Shown piece after piece: positions 1 to 5,594 of a DNA stretch of 6,553 nucleotides. A program made the position numbers and the translations under genes. The notes beneath the pieces were generated by a model. That model worked only from the letters and a program-made list of their open reading frames with translations, did no database searches and was not told the DNA's origin. The DNA comes from Desulfobacterales bacterium (GTDB lineage Bacteria > Desulfobacterota > DSM-4660 > Desulfatiglandales > Desulfatiglandaceae), in the NCBI GenBank assembly GCA_021107495.1, contig JAIOSR010000023.1, positions 1 to 6,553 of the forward strand, in the 5' to 3' direction. Within the stretch, counting starts at the first letter, position 1. Each line of letters starts with the position of its first letter.

Positions 1-138
1 CTCTGCATCCCCCCAAAGGGGACATATTCAAACAGGCAAAATGCAAATTTACCTTTTTTGATCATTTGAATTTGTCTCGTATTTCAATGTTCGAATTTGG
101 AATTTACCCGTATCTTTGAATCTGCTACTCAATTTGTC

Positions 139-350
139 AGGTTCACGGTTCACAGTTCAAGGTTAATTGCTTTGCTGTTTTCTTCATATCTCCTTGGCAA
201 CATAGAATTCGCTCCGGATTTGTTTGAAATAGCACCTGACGTTCTGCAAAAAATGGATGAACCATGCATTTGGTTTAGAATTGAACCTGCCTTTCATCAA
301 CTAGCCTTGAACCTTAAACCCCCTGAACGTTGAACCTGAGCAGTTACAAC
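139..350. repeat. GGTTCA-type intergenic repeat element, copy 1
   Basis: The left end carries AGGTTCACGGTTCA (139-152) followed by a looser AGTTCAAGGTT. The right end carries the opposite-sense words TTGAACCTTAAACC and TGAACGTTGAACCTGAG (about 308-340), then CAGTTACAAC. The block is therefore bounded by imperfect inverted GGTTCA/TGAACC arms. The same 14-mer recurs exactly at 5515-5528, and a similar right end (AACCTGAG followed by TTACAA) at 5568-5581, so the two places hold members of one repeat family. Degenerate GGTTCA/TGAACC blocks of this kind are, from memory, common between genes in Desulfobacterota. What they do is not known to me; a non-autonomous mobile element or a replication-slippage product are both possible. 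Confidence 0.6.
187..300 (-). pseudogene. Fragment resembling a four-helix-bundle (23S rRNA IVP-type) protein
   Basis: Reading the minus strand from 300 down gives a 38-codon open stretch that ends at a TGA (184-186) and is preceded in frame by a TAG (301-303). Its middle, FIHFLQN, then VRCYFKQIRSEFYVAKEI, resembles the second and third helices of the four-helix-bundle/S23 (TIGR02436-like) family, which usually reads roughly as EFI-x-FL-x-x-AR-x-S-x-x-E-x-x-S-x-(F/L)YVA. The expected first helix and the C-terminal helix are missing, and both flanks run into GGTTCA repeats, so this looks like a truncated relic and not a working gene. Genes of this family often sit among such repeats in related genomes (recollection). 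The match is by eye on a short stretch; chance similarity is possible. Confidence 0.35.
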
Positions 351-618
351 GTTTTAAAGACAATTCATCCTGCCAGGTTGGAATCAAAAACGCATGAGAC
401 GGGGTTATGAATATGCGAGGGCAGAAGGTTGCAATGTTCAAAAAACTTTCTGAAAACTAAAAACACCATAAAAGCTTAGTCTTCTGCAAAAGTGATTGAG
501 TTTTAGCATTCCCGGATTTTTCAAATGGCTAAAATGTTACAAAACACACATGTTTTAGAATCATACATAGGAGGGCTTCCCGGAGACAATGATCGAAAAA
601 CAGCGCATTTGAGACTAA
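351..618. other. Intergenic region with no recognisable gene
   Basis: AT-rich DNA downstream of the nagB-family gene (which reads leftward toward it). I see no convincing reading frame: the longest small candidate, an ATG at 407 giving 17 codons, has poor start context and no recognisable sequence. A weak inverted pair CTAAAA / TTTTAG lies around 530-558. I see no GC-rich stem with a U-tract that would mark a clear terminator for nagB. Positions 1-138 are similarly empty apart from low-complexity TTTGAATTT-type words and a small CCCCAAAGGGG palindrome at 11-21. Confidence 0.5.
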
Positions 619-1578
619 TCACAGAAGGTTTTGAATTTTTATTCCTTTTTGTTTCAGTCCATTCTTTTGGGAAATGAGTGACTGACCGACGATCTTGTCC
701 ACCACATAAAACAAATTACCGCCTTCTTTTGCGTATTTCCGGCCATAAGAAATAGGCACATTCGGGGTTATATCGCCTAACAGGGATTCGGCCACTGATT
801 TTATCTTCCGTTTTCCCGAAGCCAGCAGCACCACCGTCTTCGCCTCATAGACCAGTTTAGCGCCCATGCTGATAGCGTAGAGAGGGCATTCCTTATCAGA
901 CGAAAAATGTCCATCAGCCACGGCGTTGGCTACGGTATTATTGTCCAGTTTCACTAACATTACCTTGCCGGCCTTGAAAGGGATTCCCGACTCATGGAAG
1001 GCCACGTGTCCGCGCCCTCCTACTCCGATGATCTGCACGTCAATCCCGCCGGCCTTTTTGATCTTACGTACATAACCATTCAAAACAGTGTTGCGAATCC
1101 ACTTCAGGTACTCGGAAGCAGGTTTTGCCTTGATAACAATCGAACGGCCTGCATCTGTACCAGCCTCTTTCCAATCCTTTGGGTGCGATTTAAGTTCACG
1201 CATTAATTGTTTTTGATCGATCAAAGAACCGTATGGTACATTTGTCTCTATGAATTTTTTTGTGAGAAGGCTAAAGAACTCCTGGATCATGAAATAGCAG
1301 TAGCTCTCAGGATGCATCGTGCGTTGCTGGGCGTTTTCTCCGGGGAGACCCACATATTCATCAAGATTGAAACTTCGAATCCGTCCGCTTTCAAATTCAC
1401 CGGCATTGGCCGCTTTTACAAGATACTTGTAAAGGCCTGTGGGAGAACTTCCCGTGGCCAATCCCAGAACAAACTCCTGTTGTCTGCGCAGGGTTTGGGT
1501 GATATTCTTTTTGACAATTCCGGCAGCCACTTCACTCATATGTTTAAAATTACGCGTCACAAGAATTTTGAATGGCAT
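619..1578 (-). CDS. nagB: Glucosamine-6-phosphate deaminase/isomerase family protein (divergent NagB)
   Basis: Members of this family interconvert glucosamine-6-phosphate and fructose-6-phosphate plus ammonia in the cytoplasm. Seen: a sugar-phosphate-binding loop LATGSSPTGLY (residues 40-50), the FNLDEYVGLP motif (70-79) with the general-base Asp at D73, HPESY (89-93), and GVGGRGHVAFHE (185-196) with the ring-opening His (H191) and the Glu partner (E196). Odd points: the Asp expected in the last motif (GVGNDGH in E. coli) is Arg (R189). There are also insertions relative to E. coli NagB, about 7 residues before HPESY and a few tens of residues before the GVG motif, giving 319 residues against about 240-266 normally. 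The start is supported by AAGGAGGG (1585-1592) six bases upstream. The gene lies 212 nt downstream of glmM on the same strand. Fold and family are clear; deaminase activity is inferred, and a non-catalytic or altered-substrate role cannot be excluded. Confidence 0.85.
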   Translation of the reverse strand: MPFKILVTRNFKHMSEVAAGIVKKNITQTLRRQQEFVLGLATGSSPTGLYKYLVKAANAGEFESGRIRSFNLDEYVGLPGENAQQRTMHPESYCYFMIQEFFSLLTKKFIETNVPYGSLIDQKQLMRELKSHPKDWKEAGTDAGRSIVIKAKPASEYLKWIRNTVLNGYVRKIKKAGGIDVQIIGVGGRGHVAFHESGIPFKAGKVMLVKLDNNTVANAVADGHFSSDKECPLYAISMGAKLVYEAKTVVLLASGKRKIKSVAESLLGDITPNVPISYGRKYAKEGGNLFYVVDKIVGQSLISQKNGLKQKGIKIQNLL

Positions 1579-1610
1579 GAATAACCCTCCTTTTAAAATA
1601 AGTGCAACTA

Positions 1611-1712
1611 AAGTGATCTAAAGTTGCGGAATTCTGTCAATTAATAAAAAGTGGAGCGTAGCGACTCATTAACTTTAGCTCACTTGTAACTTTAGTTCGC
1701 TTTCAACTTTTA
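1611..1712. repeat. AACTTTAG repeats with 17-bp period and an inverted copy upstream of nagB
   Basis: On the plus strand AACTTTAG starts at 1671 and 1688 and AACTTTTA at 1705, exactly 17 bp apart; the first two units agree at 13 of 17 positions. A fourth copy lies in the opposite orientation: AAGTGATCTAAAGTT (1611-1625) is the reverse complement of AACTTTAGCTCACTT (1671-1685) with one mismatch. The pair could form a 15-bp stem around a 45-nt loop. The inverted copy is also flanked by GCAAC/GTTGC. The block lies just upstream of the nagB start, and a minus-strand TTGACA (complement of 1635-1640) sits in the loop, but the matching -10 (ATCACT) is poor. It could be an operator, an RNA structure in the nagB leader, or simply a dispersed intergenic repeat. 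Confidence 0.6.
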
Positions 1713-1757
1713 CAGTTCATCCGAGGTTAGGTCTTTAAAAAGATTCCCCCTCTGGCC

Positions 1758-1778
1758 AAAAGAACAGCGGTGCGTTCT
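1758..1778 (-). terminator. Weak terminator-like hairpin after glmM
   Basis: On the minus strand, 12 nt after the glmM stop, AGAAC-GC pairs with GC-T-GTTCT around a 3-nt ACC loop (stem about 7 bp with one bulged T), followed by a short T-run (TCTTTT) and then GG. The stem is short and the T-run interrupted, so it may only attenuate read-through from glmM into nagB. Confidence 0.3.
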
Positions 1779-1790
1779 CCTGCCCTGCAA

Positions 1791-3140
1791 TCATCCGAGC
1801 GCATCTCTTACCACGTCGGCGATCTGCCCACAGTACTTTTCTGTCAGGTCATCGCTCGGCCCCTCGACCATTACTCGGCAGGCGTTCTGTGTCCCTGAAT
1901 ATCGAACCAATACGCGGCCCTGATCTCCTAATTCTTTTTCCACCTGTTTGATCGCCTCAACCACCTGAGGCACCGTGGAAATATCCGGTTTGCTCTTGAC
2001 CTCCACGTTGATAAGCTTTTGCGGGAAGATATCCATCATGCCTGCAAGTTCGGAAAGCGGTTTACCTTCCTTGATCATTGCAGCAATCAATTGCAGTGCG
2101 GCGATAATGCCATCGCCGGTAGTATGGTGGTTGAGAAAAATCAGATGTCCTGATTCTTCGCCTCCTATCATGGCACCAAGACGCTGCATATCCTCAAGGA
2201 CATAGCGATCACCCACCTTGGAGGCATGATGTTTAAAACCGTATTTCTTGCATGCAATGCTCAGGCCGAGGTTGCTCATGACGGTGCTGACCACCAGATC
2301 GTTTTGCAACTTTCCTTGTTCTTTGAGCATCCTGGCACAAATTATCATGATTTGATCTCCGGTTATGGTCCTTCCCTTTTCATCCACGGCAATTAGACGA
2401 TCACCGTCGCCGTCAAAGGCCAGCCCAAGAGAAGCACCTGTCTCTAACACACGTTTTTCCAGGTCCTGCGTGTATTGGGAACCGCAATTATCGTTGATGT
2501 TGAGGCCGTCGGGATTATTATGGATGACCTCAAGGTCGGCCCCTAACTCCGTGAATGCGGCAGGGGCCACTCTATATGTTGCGCCGTTGGCCGTGTCAAG
2601 GACTATCTTCATTCCTTCCATTGACAAATCCCGCGGGAATGTATTTTTCAAAAAGACTATGTACCGACCAGGTGAATCCTCCATGCGGTAAGCGCGGCCC
2701 ATTTCTTTCGATGGAGGGACCATCTCAGGCAGTTTACCGCCAAGTATGAGTTCTTCGATAACCTCCTCCTGTTCGTCTGACAATTTGAACCCATCGCCGG
2801 AGAAGATCTTGATGCCGTTGTCCTGATAAGGGTTGTGCGAGGCCGAAATCACGATGCCGGCATCGGCACGCATGCTCTGCGAGATAAAGGCAATACCTGG
2901 AGTGGGCAAGACACGGACCAGGTAAGAAACACCACCCATTGAACTGATGCCTGCCTCAAGCGAGCTTTCCAGCATATACCCCGAAATGCGGGTGTCTTTG
3001 CCTATAACTACCCTGGTCCTGTGATCCTCTTTTTTGAACAATTTGGCTACCGCCTGCCCAACGGAAAACGCAATTGCAGCGTCCATGGGATGACGGTTTG
3101 CTTCTCCCCTAATTCCGTCTGTTCCGAATAGCGTGCCCAT
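1791..3140 (-). CDS. glmM: Phosphoglucosamine mutase
   Basis: Converts glucosamine-6-phosphate to glucosamine-1-phosphate, the second step of UDP-GlcNAc synthesis, in the cytoplasm. Seen: the N-terminal LFGTDGIRGEAN signature (4-15); the active-site loop ISASHNPYQDNGIKIF with the phosphoserine at S101 (98-113); the metal-binding loop DGDGDR (D243, D245, D247); the sugar-binding GGEESGH loop (326-332); and the C-terminal phosphate-binding loop RYSGTQNACRVMVEG (413-427). At 449 residues it has the usual length for the family. The ATG is preceded by AAGGGAG (3149-3155) with an 8-nt spacer, and a strong promoter lies about 40-68 nt upstream. In the phosphate loop the common SGTEP is SGTQN, a mild departure. 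Divergently transcribed from yvcK-rapZ; nagB follows on the same strand after a 212-nt gap. Confidence 0.97.
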   Translation of the reverse strand: MGTLFGTDGIRGEANRHPMDAAIAFSVGQAVAKLFKKEDHRTRVVIGKDTRISGYMLESSLEAGISSMGGVSYLVRVLPTPGIAFISQSMRADAGIVISASHNPYQDNGIKIFSGDGFKLSDEQEEVIEELILGGKLPEMVPPSKEMGRAYRMEDSPGRYIVFLKNTFPRDLSMEGMKIVLDTANGATYRVAPAAFTELGADLEVIHNNPDGLNINDNCGSQYTQDLEKRVLETGASLGLAFDGDGDRLIAVDEKGRTITGDQIMIICARMLKEQGKLQNDLVVSTVMSNLGLSIACKKYGFKHHASKVGDRYVLEDMQRLGAMIGGEESGHLIFLNHHTTGDGIIAALQLIAAMIKEGKPLSELAGMMDIFPQKLINVEVKSKPDISTVPQVVEAIKQVEKELGDQGRVLVRYSGTQNACRVMVEGPSDDLTEKYCGQIADVVRDALG

Positions 3141-3179
3141 AATTTTTTCTCCCTTAATTATTATGAAAGTTTCGATTTT

Positions 3180-3208
3180 TTTATAAGGGTTGCCAGGTAT
3201 TTTGTCAA
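3180..3208 (-). promoter_or_regulatory. sigma70-type promoter for glmM
   Basis: On the minus strand there is a perfect TTGACA (complement of 3203-3208), a 17-bp spacer, and TATAAA (complement of 3180-3185), five of six matches to the consensus -10. Transcription would start near 3173, giving a leader of about 33 nt before the glmM ATG with its AAGGGAG ribosome-binding site. No obvious operator or leader structure is seen. Confidence 0.7.
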
Positions 3209-3270
3209 GTCAGCAGCATTTCTGTGAACAATCCATAATTCTGATGACATCTTTAGCGTTTTAAATTCCC

Positions 3271-3300
3271 TTGACCCTATGGGGACTTCCTGACAATATT
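3271..3300 (+). promoter_or_regulatory. Possible promoter for yvcK-rapZ
   Basis: TTGACC (3271-3276), an 18-bp spacer, then AATATT (3295-3300): five of six and four of six consensus matches. If real, transcription would start near 3307, which would exclude the ATG at 3306 as the yvcK start and favour the GTG at 3375. Weak evidence. Confidence 0.3.
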
Positions 3301-3374
3301 GCGATATGATTGATGGCCTTACATTTCGTGACCATCAAAAAATACCTCAGAAACGACTCAAAGGCAAACACACA

Positions 3375-4358
3375 GTGAAAAATGAGAAACAAAAACTCGT
3401 AACGATCGGAGGGGGGAGCGGGCATTTTTCACTCCTCTCCGGCCTGAGAGACTTGGGGGAAATTGATATCTCCGCTGTTGTCTCAATGGCGGACAGTGGT
3501 GGAAGCACCGGCAGGTTGCGAGATGAACTTGGGATTTTGCCGCCTGGCGACGTTCTAAAATGCATCCTAGCCCTTTCACCGTATCGCGATATTGCCCGGA
3601 AAATTTTTTTGAAAAGGTTTGTAAAAGACAGGCGTCTAAAAGGACACAATGCGGGAAACATGCTTATTACAATGCTTTCGCAATATACGGGCAGCTTTCC
3701 CTCAGGCATAAGTGCCCTTGCCGAAATACTTGATGTTCAGAGCACTATCCTGCCTGTTACTACTGACAGGGTGACCCTTGTAGCCGAATTGACCGACGGC
3801 ACGCGCATATATGGACAAACAGCCATTGACATACCACAAGGCAGCCAGAGGGAGAGAATCCAGGATGTCTTCCTGGTACCGCACTACAGTGATTCCATTT
3901 CCGTTTATCCGCCGGTCATTGAGGCAATAGAAAGTGCACACCATATAGTCATAGGCCCGGGTGACCTGTTTACGAGCATTATTCCGAACCTCATTGTACC
4001 AGGCGTCAAGGAGGCGCTTCTTAAAACAAACGCTACCATATCTTATGTTATAAATATCATGACCAAATTCGGCGAAACCCATCAATTTAAGTCACAAGAC
4101 TTCGTTAAAACCATTGAGGAGTCCTTACAGAGACGTTTTGACGGAATAATATATAATACGAGAAAACCGGGAGTGAAAATCCTGGCGCAGTACGCAAAAC
4201 AAAAAGCGGAATTTGTCACAGTCGATGAAACTGATAAGTGGTGGGGAAATCGCAACATGTATGGGGCGGACATATTACATGTATCCGGAGGTATAATACG
4301 ACACAACTCAAAAAATCTGGCATCTCTGATAAAACAAATCCTGCTCCGGGATAATTAA
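3375..4358 (+). CDS. yvcK: YvcK/GlmR family protein (gluconeogenesis factor, CofD-like fold)
   Basis: A cytoplasmic Rossmann-type protein. In Bacillus subtilis YvcK (GlmR) is needed for cell-wall synthesis on gluconeogenic carbon, binds UDP-GlcNAc and stimulates GlmS (established knowledge). Seen, numbered from the GTG: GGGSGH (12-17), DSGGSTGRLR (40-49), PPGD (56-59), GHNAGN (90-95), IGPGDLFTSIIPNL (193-206, where many members have GPGSLYTS), NIMT with GET (227-235), and RHN (309-311). Length 327 is typical. Start choice: an in-frame ATG at 3306 would add 23 residues that do not look like the family N-terminus and has no ribosome-binding site; the GTG has AAAGG (3360-3364) ten bases upstream and begins just before the conserved strand. 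This is a preference, not proof. rapZ follows after 5 nt, implying one transcript. No CofD activity should be assumed: the family is regulatory where studied. Confidence 0.92.
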   Translation: MKNEKQKLVTIGGGSGHFSLLSGLRDLGEIDISAVVSMADSGGSTGRLRDELGILPPGDVLKCILALSPYRDIARKIFLKRFVKDRRLKGHNAGNMLITMLSQYTGSFPSGISALAEILDVQSTILPVTTDRVTLVAELTDGTRIYGQTAIDIPQGSQRERIQDVFLVPHYSDSISVYPPVIEAIESAHHIVIGPGDLFTSIIPNLIVPGVKEALLKTNATISYVINIMTKFGETHQFKSQDFVKTIEESLQRRFDGIIYNTRKPGVKILAQYAKQKAEFVTVDETDKWWGNRNMYGADILHVSGGIIRHNSKNLASLIKQILLRDN

Positions 4359-4363
4359 AAAAG

Positions 4364-5230
4364 ATGAAAGACCTGAACATCATAATCATTACGGGCCTGT
4401 CAGGTTCCGGAAAAAGCACGGCCATTGACGCCTTGGAAGACGTGGGCTATTTCTGCGTGGACAACATGCCGATCTCACTATTGCCGAAGTTCCTGACTCT
4501 CCGTTCAGGGGGTGTCTCTGAGGTCCAGAAACTCGCGTTTGGCATGGATCTAAGACAGAAGCAATTCGTTTTGAAATATCGAGAGATTTTTCATCGGTTG
4601 CGAGAAGAAGGTTATCATATGGAGATCCTTTTCCTGGAGGCATCCGAAGAAATTCTTTTGAAGCGCTACAGTCAGACTCGAAGACAGCATCCGGTGTTTG
4701 AAGCCGGCGGTCTCATCGACAGCATTCGGGCTGAAAGAGAGCAACTTAAAGGCATAAAAGAGATCGCAGACAGGGTCATTGATACATCCAATTTGACGGT
4801 ACACCAGCTTAAAGACCTTATAATCCAACATGCAAACCGGGGCATCAAGACAGAAAGGATGCGGATCTCGCTTCTTTCCTTTGGTTTCAAGTACGGTATC
4901 CCACTTGAAACGGACCTGCTCATAGATGTCCGGTTCATCCCGAACCCCTACTTCACACCTGAATTGAAAAGTCTGAACGGCAAAGATGAGAAGGTCAAAA
5001 AATTTGTGAATAAATGGCCTGAAACTAAGGAATTTTTTAAAAGATATTTTTCCCTCCTTGAATATTTACTCCCCCTCTATAAAAAAGAGGGTAAATCATA
5101 TTTGACAATTGCAGTGGGATGTACCGGAGGAAAACACCGCTCGGTAGCTATCGCTGAAGAAATTTTCTTATATTTCAAAGACATCAACGGGGAAGTGACT
5201 TTAACCCATCGGGATATTGAAATGTCTTGA
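4364..5230 (+). CDS. rapZ: RNase adapter / nucleotide-binding protein RapZ (YvcJ family)
   Basis: In E. coli RapZ binds GlcN-6-P and the sRNA GlmZ and hands GlmZ to RNase E, so controlling glmS; in B. subtilis YvcJ is a nucleotide-binding partner gene of yvcK (established knowledge). Seen: P-loop TGLSGSGKSTA (10-20), VDNMP (32-36), Walker-B-like ILFLEASEEILLKRYSQTRRQHP region (88-110), the C-terminal domain SFGFKYGIP (172-180) with DVRFIPNPY (188-196), and GCTGGKHRSVAIAEE (252-266). Length 288 matches the family (E. coli 284). Tyr177 and Tyr196 sit where E. coli has His171 and His190, as I recall for YvcJ too. The protein ends HRDIEMS, without the basic KRK-type tail used for RNA binding in E. 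coli. The gene follows yvcK by 5 nt with only a weak ribosome-binding site, suggesting translational coupling. Its TGA begins a 13-bp repeat found again at 5382. Confidence 0.97.
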   Translation: MKDLNIIIITGLSGSGKSTAIDALEDVGYFCVDNMPISLLPKFLTLRSGGVSEVQKLAFGMDLRQKQFVLKYREIFHRLREEGYHMEILFLEASEEILLKRYSQTRRQHPVFEAGGLIDSIRAEREQLKGIKEIADRVIDTSNLTVHQLKDLIIQHANRGIKTERMRISLLSFGFKYGIPLETDLLIDVRFIPNPYFTPELKSLNGKDEKVKKFVNKWPETKEFFKRYFSLLEYLLPLYKKEGKSYLTIAVGCTGGKHRSVAIAEEIFLYFKDINGEVTLTHRDIEMS

Positions 5231-5240
5231 CAAATATGTC
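5228..5240. repeat. 13-bp direct repeat TGACAAATATGTC, copy 1 (starts in the rapZ stop)
   Basis: TGACAAATATGTC is repeated exactly at 5382-5394. The unit holds a small inverted pair GACA/TGTC. This copy begins with the TGA stop codon of rapZ. The two copies bracket 141 bp that include the AAATCCCCC palindrome. Confidence 0.75.
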
Positions 5241-5299
5241 CAGGACTAAGTCAAACTGCAAGCTAAGGTGTTAATTTTACGACAATAATTGCTGTATTT

Positions 5300-5349
5300 A
5301 AAATCCCCCCTACCCCCCCTTTTTTAAAGGGGGATTGAGGGGGATTTTT
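5300..5349 (+). terminator. AAATCCCCC palindrome, possible rho-independent terminator after rapZ
   Basis: AAAATCCCCC (5300-5309) pairs with GGGGGATTTT (5339-5348). An inner CCCCC...TTT pairs with AAAGGGGG, with a small internal loop (CTA against ATTGA) between the two stems and a tight T-rich turn. The right arm ends in ATTTTTG, so a transcript from rapZ would end in a GC stem plus short U-run. The same kind of AAATCCCCC...GGGGGATTT palindrome is, from memory, scattered between genes in many Desulfobacterota and some other phyla, so it may be a dispersed repeat that doubles as a bidirectional terminator. Confidence 0.55.
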
Positions 5350-5381
5350 GTCCACCTGAAACTGCGACTTCGACGTTTCCC

Positions 5382-5394
5382 TGACAAATATGTC
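5382..5394. repeat. 13-bp direct repeat TGACAAATATGTC, copy 2
   Basis: Exact copy of 5228-5240, 154 bp downstream, followed by TGACCG. It marks the right side of the segment holding the AAATCCCCC palindrome. The right edge is also followed by a perfect 10-bp palindrome AACCTAGGTT (5411-5420). Confidence 0.75.
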
Positions 5395-5423
5395 TGACCG
5401 TTTTTAGTAAAACCTAGGTTAAG

Positions 5424-5581
5424 CGGTTCACGGTTCAGGGTTAAAGACCCTTAACTTTTGGATATTACAGGAATAATACCTCAGTAGCGACGACATGCAT
5501 GTTTCACCCATATGAGGTTCACGGTTCAGGGGTTACAACCTTTGAACCATTGAACCGTGAACCTGACAACCTGAGTTACAA
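5424..5581. repeat. GGTTCA-type intergenic repeat element, copy 2, with perfect 14-bp hairpin
   Basis: GGTTCACGGTTCA occurs at 5425-5437 and 5516-5528 on the plus strand and inverted at 5551-5563, identical to the copy at 140-152. AGGTTCACGGTTCA (5515-5528) and TGAACCGTGAACCT (5551-5564) form a perfect 14-bp stem around a 22-nt loop that itself contains GGTTACAACC. The element ends with AACCTGAGTTACAA (5568-5581), close to the right end of copy 1. The hairpin finishes 30 nt before the ATG of the next gene and 19 nt before its ribosome-binding site (GAGG 5584-5587), so if transcription starts upstream it would lie in the leader. Confidence 0.7.
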
Positions 5582-5594
5582 TTGAGGTAATAAA

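Noticed and set aside
11..21. CCCCAAAGGGG palindrome near the left edge
   Set aside because: Four-base-pair stem without a T-run; the upstream gene it might terminate is outside the window, so a terminator call is unsupported.
97..333. 78-codon plus-strand reading frame
   Set aside because: It runs through the GGTTCA repeat arms and opposite the four-helix-bundle-like stretch; no ribosome-binding site and no recognisable protein sequence.
407..460. 17-codon ORF beginning ATGAATATGCGAGGG
   Set aside because: Too short, poor start spacing, no homologous sequence recognised and no conserved neighbour.
1207..1584. 125-codon plus-strand frame opposite nagB
   Set aside because: Lies antisense within the well-supported NagB-family gene; its sequence has no family features.
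1612..1640. Minus-strand promoter for nagB (TTGACA with 17-bp spacer)
   Set aside because: The -35 is perfect but the -10 (ATCACT) matches only two consensus bases; mentioned with the repeat but not called separately.
3141..3374. Riboswitch, glmS ribozyme or GlmY/GlmZ-like sRNA in the divergent region
   Set aside because: The glmM leader is only about 33 nt and no conserved ribozyme core or sRNA-like stem with terminator is seen.
3702..4085. 127-codon minus-strand frame opposite yvcK
   Set aside because: Antisense to conserved YvcK motifs; a shadow frame with no ribosome-binding site.
5425..5581. CRISPR array from repeated GGTTCACGGTTCA
   Set aside because: Copies are irregularly spaced, in both orientations, without uniform unique spacers, and no cas genes are present.
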